Source: Nocardia sp. NBC_01329
GTDB taxonomy: Bacteria; Actinomycetota; Actinomycetes; Mycobacteriales; Mycobacteriaceae
DNA: 64,000 nucleotides
Reading direction: 5' to 3'
NCBI RefSeq assembly: GCF_035956715.1
Contig: NZ_CP108381.1
Coordinates: 6,232,001 to 6,296,000, forward strand
Shown: positions 49,863 through 58,779 of the stretch, piece after piece
How the letters are laid out: each line of letters starts with the position of its first letter
Position numbering within the stretch: position 1 is the first letter of the stretch
The notes under the pieces: model-generated
Database searches by the model: none
Told to the model about the DNA's origin: nothing
Seen by the model: only the letters and a program-made list of their open reading frames with translations
Position numbers and translations under genes: made by a program

Positions 49863-50633
49863 CTACAGCGGCGTGATGCGGACGATCGTGGTGGTGATTC
49901 CGTCGACGACGAACCACAGTCGTAGTGTCGGCCGGCCAGTTGTCCGGTCGCCCGGTTCGTATCTGCTGCGGACGCTGATGTGCTGGCGGGCCAGGACCGG
50001 GGCGACGTATTCGATGACCGCGCGATGCGGGCCGCTGACCAGCTTCGGGTAGTCGACCAAGTACTGTTCCACGGCCTGCCAGTAGCAGGTGTTGTTCACG
50101 TGGTTGTACTGGTCGATATCGGTGGCTCGCAGTGGGAACGGCAGGTCGGTGTCGGATTCCGGTGGGGCCGCGTCGGTCAGCCAGGGGCGCCAGCGCAGTC
50201 GTTGTTCGGCTGTGGTCTGCGCGAGGTAGGCCAGGCCCGCGTCGCTGATGCGGGCGGGCATATTGTTCGACTCGTTGATATTGATCCAGAAACCCTCGGT
50301 CTCGATCAGGCCGCCGCGGTCGCTGGTGATCCGGACCCGCATATTCGCCCAGCGGGTGGACATGCTCGAACACCAGCGGCGCAGCTGGACACGGTCGGGC
50401 CACAGCACCGGCCGCACCACGTCGATGACCGTGCGCCGGATGATCCAGTTCGGGTCGCTGCGCTCCAGGACCGATTGCTGGAGGTTTTCCCAGGCGATGT
50501 CCTGGAGGTAGCGGGCGACACCGTCGAGGCGTAGGCGGTTGTACGGGTCCACGTCGCCGGCTCGCACCGGCCACGCCGTGACGAACCCCATGCCCTCGTG
50601 GGGAAGCGGGGTGAGCGGCTGATCGAGTGACAC
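49863..50633 (-). CDS. Acyl-ACP thioesterase-like protein (double hot-dog)
   Basis: 256 residues made of two hot-dog halves, as in plant FAT and bacterial acyl-ACP thioesterases: FVTAWPVRAGDVDPYNRLRL in the first, RATDIDQYNHVNNTCYWQAV in the second. The Asn-His pair of DQYNHVNN matches the catalytic site of the family. It would release fatty acids from ACP; the actual substrate is unknown. The ATG at 50633 begins a normal N-terminus. It stands alone between a non-coding region and a divergent oxidoreductase gene. Confidence 0.82.
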   Translation of the reverse strand: MSLDQPLTPLPHEGMGFVTAWPVRAGDVDPYNRLRLDGVARYLQDIAWENLQQSVLERSDPNWIIRRTVIDVVRPVLWPDRVQLRRWCSSMSTRWANMRVRITSDRGGLIETEGFWININESNNMPARISDAGLAYLAQTTAEQRLRWRPWLTDAAPPESDTDLPFPLRATDIDQYNHVNNTCYWQAVEQYLVDYPKLVSGPHRAVIEYVAPVLARQHISVRSRYEPGDRTTGRPTLRLWFVVDGITTTIVRITPL

Positions 50634-50915
50634 TTGTGCTCCTCGCGCGGCGGGCTGAGCCGCGGTACTTCTGCGTGTTTCCTGTGAGACGACTTTACGG
50701 GGCCTGTGTCACCGCGCCACGCTGAGCCGCCTGTTCGCTGTGTTCGGCGCGTGGCGGTGGCCGGTATCCGACGTAATGCGCGAGGATCGACCGGCCCGGG
50801 CGTGGGATGGACTTCGGCCGGTGATGCCCATTAGGTTGATCAGGACGGGTGGATTGGTACACATCGACTGGTGCGTCTCTATAGCCGCCCGGTCGGCGAA
50901 CAGAGAGGGCGGCAT

Positions 50916-51890
50916 ATGCGCGCAGCTCAGGTCAGCAAACTCGACGGGCCGGAAGCGATCGAGATCGTCGATATCCCGGAACCGCAGCCGCTGCCGGGAG
51001 GTGTGGTGATCGACGTACACGCCGCCGGAGTCGCGTTCCCCGACGTCTTGATGACCCGTGGGCTCTACCAGATGAAACCCCCGATGCCCTTCGTCGTCGG
51101 CGGCGAGGTCGCCGGCGTGGTGCGCGAAGCCCCGGAGGGATCGCATGTGCGGCCCGGTGACCGCGTGTGCGCCCTCACCATGCTCGGTAACGCCATGGCC
51201 GAAGTGACCACCACCGCCGCCGAGATGGTTTTCAAGCTCCCGGACAACATCTCCTTCGAGGCGGGGGCCGGAATCCTGTTCAACGATCTCACCGTGCACT
51301 TCTGCCTGCGTAACCGCGGCCGCCTCGCCGAAGGTGAATCCGTGCTGGTGCACGGTGCCGCCGGTGGGATCGGTACCTCTACCCTGCGACTGGCGGGTGC
51401 GCTGGGTGCCGGTCGGGTGATCGCGGTGGTGAGCACCGCAGAGAAGGCCGAGATCGCCCGCGCGCACGGGGCCACCGATGTGGTGCTCACCGACGGCTGG
51501 CTGGACCGGGTCAAGGAACTCACCGACAACCGCGGTGTCGATATCGTGCTCGACCCGGTCGGCGGTGACCGCTTCACCGACAGCATCCGGTCGCTGGCCC
51601 GTGGTGGCCGACTGCTGGTGGTCGGTTTCACCGGCGGCGATATCCCGACTGTGAAGGTGAATCGGCTGCTGCTCAAGAATGTCGAGGTCGTGGGTGCCGG
51701 CTGGGGTGAATGGATGCTGTCCCACCCCGGCTACCTGACCGAACAGTGGGCCGAAGTGGAGCCGCTGTTCGCGACGGGCAAGATCGCCGCGCCGCAGGCT
51801 GTGCTCTTTCCGCTGGACCAGGCCGCGCAGGCGGTGGCCTCACTGGAAAACCGTGCCGCCACCGGCAAAGTCGTGGTGACGGTTCGCTGA
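50916..51890 (+). CDS. NADPH:quinone oxidoreductase family protein
   Basis: 324 residues of the zinc-independent MDR/quinone oxidoreductase type. The GroES-like N-terminus has VVIDVHAAGVAFPDVLMTRG and MPFVVGGEVAGVVREAP. The Rossmann cofactor site is VLVHGAAGGIGTSTLRLAGA, and DIVLDPVGGDRFTDSIRSLA follows. No structural zinc cysteines are present. ATG 50916 with GAGAGGG upstream was chosen over an earlier in-frame start. Confidence 0.9.
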   Translation: MRAAQVSKLDGPEAIEIVDIPEPQPLPGGVVIDVHAAGVAFPDVLMTRGLYQMKPPMPFVVGGEVAGVVREAPEGSHVRPGDRVCALTMLGNAMAEVTTTAAEMVFKLPDNISFEAGAGILFNDLTVHFCLRNRGRLAEGESVLVHGAAGGIGTSTLRLAGALGAGRVIAVVSTAEKAEIARAHGATDVVLTDGWLDRVKELTDNRGVDIVLDPVGGDRFTDSIRSLARGGRLLVVGFTGGDIPTVKVNRLLLKNVEVVGAGWGEWMLSHPGYLTEQWAEVEPLFATGKIAAPQAVLFPLDQAAQAVASLENRAATGKVVVTVR

Positions 51891-52043
51891 GGCCGCGTTC
51901 CGCTGCCCACGCCGCGTGACGCACGCGGCCGATCCCGAATTCGCTTCCGGCGCATGCCGGTCCGTCTTGCCGTCGGGCCGGTCGCCCGGGTGGGCCCGCG
52001 ATCCGCGGATGCTGGTGACCTGTCCTGTCGGTAGAGTTCCGGT

Positions 52044-52538
52044 ATGCGGATGAAGTCGGCCATGATCGCGGGCGGGATGGCGTTGACCATGCTGATGGGC
52101 TGCTCGTCTTCCGACTCCGACGATTCGGACTTCTCGAAGAAGGCCCCACCGAAAGTCGCCGCACTGGGTCCGTTCGTCGGCGAATGTGGCCATGTGACCG
52201 ATCAGGAGGTATCCGAGGTTCTCGGAGGTCCGGTGTGGATGAGCTACAAGAATTCCACCGGTTGCCGTTGGGAGGGCAGCGGGAGCATGACCTTCGCGAG
52301 TTACCGCGGCAGTCCCATCGGACGCGAGCGGGCGTGGGTGACGACCGCGGGGCGCGCCCCGGAATCGATCGAGGTCGCGGGCCGGCCGGGGTTCCAGGGC
52401 AGTTGGGGGACCATCTGCGATCTGGCGGTACAACTGGACGATGACTTCTTCGAATGGTCCCACCAGGCGGGGACGCTGGAGCCACCGTGTGAGGCCGCCC
52501 GCGAACTGGCCGAGCTGACCGTGCAGCGGTTGCAGTGA
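52044..52538 (+). CDS. DUF3558 family lipoprotein
   Basis: 164 residues with a lipoprotein signal peptide; the lipobox LMGC places the lipidated Cys at residue 20. The rest is DUF3558-like: GPFVGECGHVTDQEVSEVLG with the first Cys of a disulfide, GCRWEG in the middle, and a C-terminal paired Cys region EPPCEAARELAELTVQRL. Exported and anchored outside the membrane; function unknown. It is followed directly by a second DUF3558 gene. Confidence 0.85.
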   Translation: MRMKSAMIAGGMALTMLMGCSSSDSDDSDFSKKAPPKVAALGPFVGECGHVTDQEVSEVLGGPVWMSYKNSTGCRWEGSGSMTFASYRGSPIGRERAWVTTAGRAPESIEVAGRPGFQGSWGTICDLAVQLDDDFFEWSHQAGTLEPPCEAARELAELTVQRLQ

Positions 52539-52546
52539 GGTCCGGT

Positions 52547-53098
52547 ATGCGTAGACCTCCGTGGGGCCGGAGCGGCCTACTGGCATTGCTCGGCTGCGTA
52601 CTGGTACTGCTTTCGGTCGGGTGTGGCAGCACCATCGACGGGTCGGCGGTGCCGGCGGGTGACTCCGAGCAGCTGGACGTGAACTTCGATAAATTGCTGC
52701 GCGAATGCGAAGTCGTGGACCGGGTCACCATCGGGGAGGCGGTCGGCGGTCAGCTCGCCAGCGGCGAGTTCAACGGTGCTGTGTGTATGTGGTTGGTCGT
52801 CGACGCTCCGGGCGGGAGCGCGCTGGTCACCCTGAACTGGTACGAGAACGGGACCCTGAGTAACGAGAAGACCACCTACGGCGAGCTCGGCTACACCTCG
52901 CAGATCATCGAGGTCGAAAGTTCCCAAGGGCTGGCGATCCGGCGTCCGCAGGACCCGGATTCGTGTGGGGTCACCGCCAGCGCGCCGGATTCCGGGGTGG
53001 TCGGGTGGTGGGTGAACTACCATCCGGGCTCGGCGCATCCCGATCCGTGTGAGCCGGTGAAGCAACTCATGGCGCTGACACTGAACCGGGCGCGGTGA
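52547..53098 (+). CDS. DUF3558 family lipoprotein
   Basis: About 183 residues with a hydrophobic signal and lipobox (LLSVGCGS). The DUF3558 pattern is visible in LLRECEVVDRVTIGEAVGGQ, GAVCMWLVVDAPGGSALVTL and DPCEPVKQLMALTLNRA. A GTG at 52535 overlaps the stop of the preceding paralogue; ATG 52547 also fits. The tandem pair lies just before the rpsL operon. Function unknown. Confidence 0.85.
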   Translation: MRRPPWGRSGLLALLGCVLVLLSVGCGSTIDGSAVPAGDSEQLDVNFDKLLRECEVVDRVTIGEAVGGQLASGEFNGAVCMWLVVDAPGGSALVTLNWYENGTLSNEKTTYGELGYTSQIIEVESSQGLAIRRPQDPDSCGVTASAPDSGVVGWWVNYHPGSAHPDPCEPVKQLMALTLNRAR

Positions 53099-53165
53099 CG
53101 TCCGGCGGTGCCCCGGAAACCGAGGGGTCGTGGCCGGCCCGCCATATCACAACATCACCCCGGTT

Positions 53166-53195
53166 TTGACCCTATTCACTACGCCCGAGTACAGT
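53166..53195 (+). promoter_or_regulatory. Probable rpsL operon promoter
   Basis: TTGACC, 18 bp, TACAGT in the 307 bp gap before rpsL, leaving a leader of about 200 nt. No gene is recognisable in the gap. Confidence 0.65.
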
Positions 53196-53405
53196 GGACC
53201 GCTGTGCCCGGAAGGATACGGGCAAGTTCGAGCGTAGACATAGGCCAGCGAGAGCGGCTGACGATTCCAGCGTGCCTGTAAAGCGGGCCCTGAACTGCGC
53301 GCGACACGCCCGACCTCGGGACGCGAGAAACGTGGTTGGACGTGCGGGTGAAAGCTCGATGAACCGCCCTGACACCGCCATAACCGATAAAAGGAAAGCC
53401 GGTAT

Positions 53406-53780
53406 ATGCCAACCATCAACCAGCTGGTCCGCAAGGGTCGCCGCGACAAGGTCTCCAAGACCAAGACCGCGGCCCTCAAGGGGAGCCCGCAGCGTCGTGG
53501 CGTGTGCACCCGCGTGTACACCACCACCCCCAAGAAGCCGAACTCCGCGCTGCGGAAGGTCGCGCGTGTGAAGCTGACCAGCGCGGTCGAGGTCACGGCT
53601 TATATCCCGGGTGAAGGCCACAACCTCCAGGAGCACTCGATGGTGCTCGTGCGCGGCGGTCGTGTGAAGGACCTTCCCGGTGTGCGCTACAAGATCATTC
53701 GCGGCTCGCTCGATACCCAGGGTGTGAAGAACCGCAAGCAGGCCCGCAGCCGTTACGGCGCCAAGAAGGAGAAGAGCTGA
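53406..53780 (+). CDS. rpsL: 30S ribosomal protein S12
   Basis: 124 residues, normal size. Lys43 (TTTPKKPNSALRK) and Lys88 (GGRVKDLPGVRY), the sites whose changes give streptomycin resistance, are wild type. S12 controls decoding accuracy. First gene of the streptomycin operon; rpsG begins 1 bp after the stop codon. Confidence 0.98.
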   Translation: MPTINQLVRKGRRDKVSKTKTAALKGSPQRRGVCTRVYTTTPKKPNSALRKVARVKLTSAVEVTAYIPGEGHNLQEHSMVLVRGGRVKDLPGVRYKIIRGSLDTQGVKNRKQARSRYGAKKEKS

Positions 53781-53781
53781 T

Positions 53782-54252
53782 ATGCCTCGCAAGGGCCCCG
53801 CTCCCAAGCGTCCGCTGATCAACGACCCGGTCTACGGGTCGCCGCTGGTGACGCAACTGGTCAACAAGATTCTTCTCGACGGCAAGAAGTCGACTGCCGA
53901 GCGCATCGTCTACGGCGCGCTGGAGCAGGCGCGCGACAAGACCGGCACCGATCCGGTCGTCACCCTCAAGCGCGCGCTGGACAATGTCAAGCCTGCCCTC
54001 GAGGTCAAGCCGCGCCGCGTCGGTGGCGCCACCTACCAGGTGCCGGTCGAAGTGCGTCCCGGCCGCTCCAACACTCTCGCGCTGCGCTGGCTGGTGAACT
54101 ACTCGCGGGCGCGTCGTGAGAAGACCATGGTCGAGCGTCTGGCCAATGAACTGCTGGATGCCAGCAATGGTCTCGGTGCTTCGGTCAAACGTCGCGAGGA
54201 CACCCACAAGATGGCCGAGTCCAACCGGGCCTTCGCGCACTATCGCTGGTGA
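53782..54252 (+). CDS. rpsG: 30S ribosomal protein S7
   Basis: 156 residues, the usual size, with MPRKGPAPKRPLINDPVYGS at the start and ESNRAFAHYRW at the end. S7 nucleates the 30S head and in many bacteria represses the operon. Close linkage to rpsL suggests co-translation. Confidence 0.98.
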   Translation: MPRKGPAPKRPLINDPVYGSPLVTQLVNKILLDGKKSTAERIVYGALEQARDKTGTDPVVTLKRALDNVKPALEVKPRRVGGATYQVPVEVRPGRSNTLALRWLVNYSRARREKTMVERLANELLDASNGLGASVKRREDTHKMAESNRAFAHYRW

Positions 54253-54377
54253 TGTCTGCCCGGCCCATCGCTCCGGGGTCGGGAGGCTTACGGAAGCTCT
54301 GCTTCCGCTTTGAGACAGATGACGACTTCCGGGTCGTCGGCGAGAATCCCAACTAGCTACGAGCGGGGAAGATTTCC

Positions 54378-56480
54378 GTGGCACAGGACGTGCTCACCGA
54401 CCTGAACAAGGTCCGCAACATCGGCATCATGGCCCACATCGATGCGGGCAAGACCACTACCACCGAACGCATCCTCTTCTACACCGGTGTGAACTACAAG
54501 ATCGGCGAAACCCATGACGGGGCGTCGACCACCGACTGGATGGAGCAGGAGCAGGAGCGCGGAATCACCATCACCTCCGCGGCGGTGACCTGCTTCTGGA
54601 ACCAGAATCAGATCAACATCATCGACACTCCGGGCCACGTGGACTTCACCGTCGAGGTGGAGCGCAGCCTGCGCGTGCTCGATGGCGCCGTCGCCGTCTT
54701 CGACGGTAAAGAGGGTGTGGAACCGCAGTCCGAGCAGGTGTGGCGGCAGGCGGACAAGTACGACGTGCCGCGGATCTGCTTCGTCAACAAAATGGACAAG
54801 CTCGGTGCGGACTTCTACTTCACCGTGCAGACCATCAAGGACCGTCTCGGTGCCAAGCCGCTGGTCATCCAGCTGCCGATCGGTGCCGAAGATTCCTTCG
54901 AGGGCATCGTCGACCTGGTCGAGATGAAGGCCAAGGTCTGGACCGGCGAGACCAAGCTGGGCGAGAAGTACGAGGTCCAGGACATCCCGGCCGATCTGGC
55001 CGAGCAGGCCGAGCAGTACCGGCAGGAACTCCTGGAGACCGTCGCCGAGTCCGACGAAGCGCTGCTGGACAAGTTCTTCGGCGGTGGTGAACTCTCGATC
55101 GAGGAGATCAAGGGCGCCATCCGCAAGATGACGGTCAACTCCGAGCTCTACCCGGTGCTGTGCGGTTCGGCGTTCAAGAACAAGGGCGTGCAGCCCATGC
55201 TCGACGCCGTGATCGACTACCTGCCCTCGCCGCTGGACGTCGAGTCCGTGCAGGGTCACGCGCCGAACAAAGAGGACGAGGTTCTCATCCGTAAGCCGAG
55301 CGCCGACGAGCCGTTCGCGGCGCTGGCGTTCAAGATCGCGGTGCACCCGTTCTTCGGCAAGCTGACCTACGTCCGCGTCTACTCGGGCAAGGTCGATTCC
55401 GGCGCCCAGGTCATCAACGCGACCAAGGGCAAGAAGGAGCGTCTGGGCAAGCTGTTCCAGATGCACTCCAACAAGGAGAACCCGGTCCCCTCGGCCAGCA
55501 CCGGCCATATCTACGCGGTCATCGGCCTGAAGGACACCACCACCGGCGATACCCTGTGCGATCCGAACAATCAGATCGTGCTGGAGTCCATGACCTTCCC
55601 GGACCCGGTCATCGAGGTCTCCATCGAGCCCAAGACCAAGTCCGACCAGGAGAAGCTGGGCACCGCGATCCAGAAGCTCGCCGAAGAGGATCCGACCTTC
55701 ACGGTGAAACTGGACCAGGAGACCGGCCAGACCGTCATCGGCGGTATGGGCGAGCTGCACCTGGACATCCTGGTCGACCGGATGAAGCGCGAATTCAAGG
55801 TCGAGGCGAACGTCGGCAAGCCGCAGGTGGCCTACCGCGAGACCATCACCAAGAAGGTCGAGAAGCTCGAGTACACCCATAAGAAGCAGACGGGTGGTTC
55901 GGGTCAGTTCGCGAAGGTGATCATCGCGCTGGAGCCGTTCGTCGGTGAAGACGGTGCCACTTACGAGTTCGAGAACAAAGTCACCGGTGGCCGTGTGCCG
56001 AGGGAATACATCCCTTCGGTCGACGCGGGCGCACAGGACGCCATGCAGTACGGTGTTCTCGCCGGTTACCCGCTGGTCAACCTGAAAGTGTCCCTGCTCG
56101 ACGGTGCGTACCACGACGTCGACTCCTCGGAGATGGCGTTCAAGATCGCCGGCGTGCAGGCCCTCAAGGAAGCGGCCCGTAAGGCCGGTCCGGTGATCCT
56201 CGAACCGCTGATGGCGGTCGAGGTCACCACGCCCGAGGACTACATGGGCGATGTGATCGGCGACCTCAACTCCCGCCGTGGCCAGATCCAGGCCATGGAG
56301 GAACGCAGTGGTGCCCGTGTCGTCAAGGCGCTGGTTCCGCTCTCGGAGATGTTCGGCTATATCGGTGATCTGCGGTCGAGGACCCAGGGCCGGGCGAACT
56401 ACTCCATGGTGTTCGACTCGTACGCGGAGGTTCCGGCCAACGTGTCGAAGGAGATCATCGCCAAGGCGACCGGCGAGTAA
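54378..56480 (+). CDS. fusA: Elongation factor G
   Basis: 700 residues. GTPase motifs AHIDAGKTTTTERILFYTG (P-loop), DTPGHVDFTVEV and NKMDKLGADF are intact, and domains II-V follow in normal order to YSMVFDSYAEVP near the end. It drives ribosomal translocation. GTG start at 54378. It is separated from tuf by 136 bp containing an odd hairpin. Confidence 0.98.
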   Translation: MAQDVLTDLNKVRNIGIMAHIDAGKTTTTERILFYTGVNYKIGETHDGASTTDWMEQEQERGITITSAAVTCFWNQNQINIIDTPGHVDFTVEVERSLRVLDGAVAVFDGKEGVEPQSEQVWRQADKYDVPRICFVNKMDKLGADFYFTVQTIKDRLGAKPLVIQLPIGAEDSFEGIVDLVEMKAKVWTGETKLGEKYEVQDIPADLAEQAEQYRQELLETVAESDEALLDKFFGGGELSIEEIKGAIRKMTVNSELYPVLCGSAFKNKGVQPMLDAVIDYLPSPLDVESVQGHAPNKEDEVLIRKPSADEPFAALAFKIAVHPFFGKLTYVRVYSGKVDSGAQVINATKGKKERLGKLFQMHSNKENPVPSASTGHIYAVIGLKDTTTGDTLCDPNNQIVLESMTFPDPVIEVSIEPKTKSDQEKLGTAIQKLAEEDPTFTVKLDQETGQTVIGGMGELHLDILVDRMKREFKVEANVGKPQVAYRETITKKVEKLEYTHKKQTGGSGQFAKVIIALEPFVGEDGATYEFENKVTGGRVPREYIPSVDAGAQDAMQYGVLAGYPLVNLKVSLLDGAYHDVDSSEMAFKIAGVQALKEAARKAGPVILEPLMAVEVTTPEDYMGDVIGDLNSRRGQIQAMEERSGARVVKALVPLSEMFGYIGDLRSRTQGRANYSMVFDSYAEVPANVSKEIIAKATGE

Positions 56481-56542
56481 ATACCCCTCCGGGGCAGGTA
56501 GCTCGCCTGCCCCGGATCTCCCGGGAGTTTGTACAACCGTTA

Positions 56543-56565
56543 GTTCCCCGCGTAAGCGGGGATGA
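56543..56565 (+). other. Solitary hairpin resembling a type I-E CRISPR repeat
   Basis: TCCCCGC-GTAA-GCGGGGA in the fusA-tuf gap, within GTTCCCCGCGTAAGCGGGGA followed by TGACCCC. This strongly resembles the core of type I-E CRISPR repeats; the minus strand even reads GSSPLTRG, as such repeats do. There is one copy only, no spacers and no cas genes, so it is more likely a terminator, attenuator or chance hairpin. Confidence 0.5.
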
Positions 56566-56616
56566 CCCCCGCACTGCTGCAACTGCAAGCACCAACAAGT
56601 CCAGGAGGACCACACA

Positions 56617-57807
56617 GTGGCGAAGGCGAAGTTCGAGCGGACAAAGCCGCACGTCAACATCGGCACCATCGGTCACGTCGACCACGGCAAGACCACGCTT
56701 ACCGCAGCGATCACCAAGGTGCTGGCGGAGAAGTTTCCGGATCTGAACGAGAGCTTTGCCTTCGATCAGATCGATAAGGCGCCGGAGGAGAAGGCTCGTG
56801 GTATCACGATCAACATCTCCCACGTCGAGTACCAGACCGAGAAGCGCCACTACGCTCACGTAGACGCCCCCGGTCACGCCGACTACATCAAGAACATGAT
56901 CACCGGTGCGGCGCAGATGGACGGCGCCATCCTGGTGGTCGCGGCCACCGACGGCCCGATGCCGCAGACCCGTGAGCACGTGCTGCTCGCCCGTCAGGTC
57001 GGCGTGCCCTACATCCTGGTCGCGCTGAACAAGTCGGACATGGTCGACGACGAGGAAATCCTCGAGCTCGTCGAGATGGAGGTCCGTGAGCTGCTGGCTT
57101 CGCAGGAGTTCGACGAGGATGCCCCCGTCGTGCGCGTCTCCGGCCTGAAGGCTCTCGAAGGCGATGCCAAGTGGAGCGAGTCCATCGTCGAGCTGATGAA
57201 CGCGGTCGACGAGTCGATCCCGGACCCGGTCCGTGAGACCGAGCTGCCGTTCCTGATGCCGATCGAGGACGTCTTCACCATCACCGGTCGTGGCACCGTC
57301 GTCACCGGCCGTGTCGAGCGTGGCGTGATCAACCTCAACGCTGAGGTCGAGATCGTCGGCATCCGCCCGGAGAAGACCAAGACCACCATCACCGGTATCG
57401 AGATGTTCCGGAAGATGCTGGACACCGCGCAGGCGGGCGATAACGCGGGTCTGCTGATCCGTGGTATCAAGCGCGAGGATGTGGAGCGCGGCCAGGTCGT
57501 GGTCAAGCCGGGCACCACCACCCCGCACACGGAGTTCGAGGGTCAGGCCTACATCCTGTCGAAGGATGAGGGTGGCCGCCACACCCCGTTCTTCAACAAC
57601 TACCGTCCGCAGTTCTACTTCCGTACGACTGACGTGACGGGCGTTGTGACCCTGCCCGAGGGCACCGAAATGGTTATGCCCGGCGACAACACCGAGATGC
57701 TGGTCAAGCTGATCCAGCCGGTCGCCATGGACGAGGGTCTGCGTTTCGCGATTCGTGAGGGTGGCCGCACCGTCGGTGCCGGTCGCGTCACGAAGATCAT
57801 CGCCTGA
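56617..57807 (+). CDS. tuf: Elongation factor Tu
   Basis: 396 residues. GTPase motifs GHVDHGKTTLTAAIT, DAPGHADYIKNM and NKSDMVDD are present, followed by domains II and III (GRGTVVTGRVERGVINLNAE; GMFR-type and NMITGAAQMDG segments). It delivers aminoacyl-tRNA to the ribosome. GTG start with AGGAGG upstream. A second partial tuf-like sequence appears at the right edge of the window. Confidence 0.98.
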   Translation: MAKAKFERTKPHVNIGTIGHVDHGKTTLTAAITKVLAEKFPDLNESFAFDQIDKAPEEKARGITINISHVEYQTEKRHYAHVDAPGHADYIKNMITGAAQMDGAILVVAATDGPMPQTREHVLLARQVGVPYILVALNKSDMVDDEEILELVEMEVRELLASQEFDEDAPVVRVSGLKALEGDAKWSESIVELMNAVDESIPDPVRETELPFLMPIEDVFTITGRGTVVTGRVERGVINLNAEVEIVGIRPEKTKTTITGIEMFRKMLDTAQAGDNAGLLIRGIKREDVERGQVVVKPGTTTPHTEFEGQAYILSKDEGGRHTPFFNNYRPQFYFRTTDVTGVVTLPEGTEMVMPGDNTEMLVKLIQPVAMDEGLRFAIREGGRTVGAGRVTKIIA

Positions 57808-57824
57808 CTCGCTGAATCACCGAG

Positions 57825-57856
57825 AACGGCGCCGCTCCTTCGGGGGCGGCGCCGTT
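57825..57856 (+). terminator. Terminator after tuf
   Basis: AACGGCGCCGCTCC pairs with GGGGCGGCGCCGTT (one G-T pair) around TTCG, ending in TTTTCG. Confidence 0.9.
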
Positions 57857-57912
57857 TTCGTTTCCTCGTGAGCGAAGATGAGGACTTCGTTCAACGCTGA
57901 TAGGGTCCCCGC

Positions 57913-58779
57913 ATGCGTGACAAGACCGTCGGTGTCCTGCTGATCACGTACCAAAGTGCGGAGGATCTACCAACTTTCTTGCAGTCGATCGAGAACGCGG
58001 TGCAGCCGCTGGAACTGGATATCGTCTGCGTCGACAACACGTCCACTGACAACGGTCCCGTGCTGGTAGAGGAATTCGGCGGTCGCGTCACCCGTAATCA
58101 CCGCAACGTGGGTTTGGCTGCGGCGATCAATCAGGCGGCAGCGCAGACCGACGCGGATTGGCTGTTGGTGGCCAATCCGGATACAAAACTGGCCCCCGGG
58201 TCGATATCGACTCTCGTGGAAACTGCCCGCTCCGACGAGCGGATCGGGATGATCGGACCACGTATCGCCCGGCTGGACGGGACGCTGTATCCCTCCGGTC
58301 GCGCGTTTCCGTCACTGCTGGTCGGTATCGCACACGCGATCTTGGGTGGGGTGTGGCCGGGTAACCCGGCCACACGGCGGTACTTTGGTCGGCAGGTCAC
58401 CGAAGTCAGTGACGTGGACTGGATTTCGGGATGCTGCATGCTGTTCCGCCGTGAAGCATTCGATGCTGTGGATGGATTCGACGAGCGGTATTTCCTCTAC
58501 TTCGAGGAAACGAAGATGGCGCTCGATCTGCATCGCAACGGGTGGCGGGTGGTGTTGGATCCAAACGTGGAGATCCGTCACCGTGAGGGTGGAAGCATGC
58601 GTTCGGCGCCGCTGCGCAAGGTGCGTACCCACCACCACAGCGCACTGCGGTTCTACTGCGACTACCACCGGGGCACACCGTGGATGCTGTTCGTGCCGCT
58701 GGTCGCCGTGGGGCTGGTCGTGCGTGGTGTTCTTGCCGCCGCCCGCACGGCGATCACGGGCCGGCTGGCGCGTAACTGA
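57913..58779 (+). CDS. GT2 family glycosyltransferase
   Basis: 288 residues of a GT-A enzyme: VGVLLITYQSAEDLPTFLQS and DIVCVDNTSTDN at the nucleotide-binding N-terminus, DWLLVANPDTKLAP as the DxD-like site, and SGCCMLFRREAFDAVDGFDE followed by YFLYFEETKMALDLHRNGWR as in WbbL-type rhamnosyltransferases. A hydrophobic C-terminal segment (MLFVPLVAVGLVVRGVLAAA) may tether it to the membrane. It is convergent with, and overlaps by 26 bp, the first radical SAM gene. It may or may not belong to that cluster. It is shorter than, and unlike, mycofactocin MftF. Confidence 0.85.
   Translation: MRDKTVGVLLITYQSAEDLPTFLQSIENAVQPLELDIVCVDNTSTDNGPVLVEEFGGRVTRNHRNVGLAAAINQAAAQTDADWLLVANPDTKLAPGSISTLVETARSDERIGMIGPRIARLDGTLYPSGRAFPSLLVGIAHAILGGVWPGNPATRRYFGRQVTEVSDVDWISGCCMLFRREAFDAVDGFDERYFLYFEETKMALDLHRNGWRVVLDPNVEIRHREGGSMRSAPLRKVRTHHHSALRFYCDYHRGTPWMLFVPLVAVGLVVRGVLAAARTAITGRLARN

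Noticed and set aside
56530..56580. CRISPR array in the fusA-tuf gap
   Set aside because: Only one repeat-like unit, no second copy, no spacers and no cas genes in the window.
54357..56669. Long open frame antisense to fusA
   Set aside because: Shadow of fusA with no recognisable domain.
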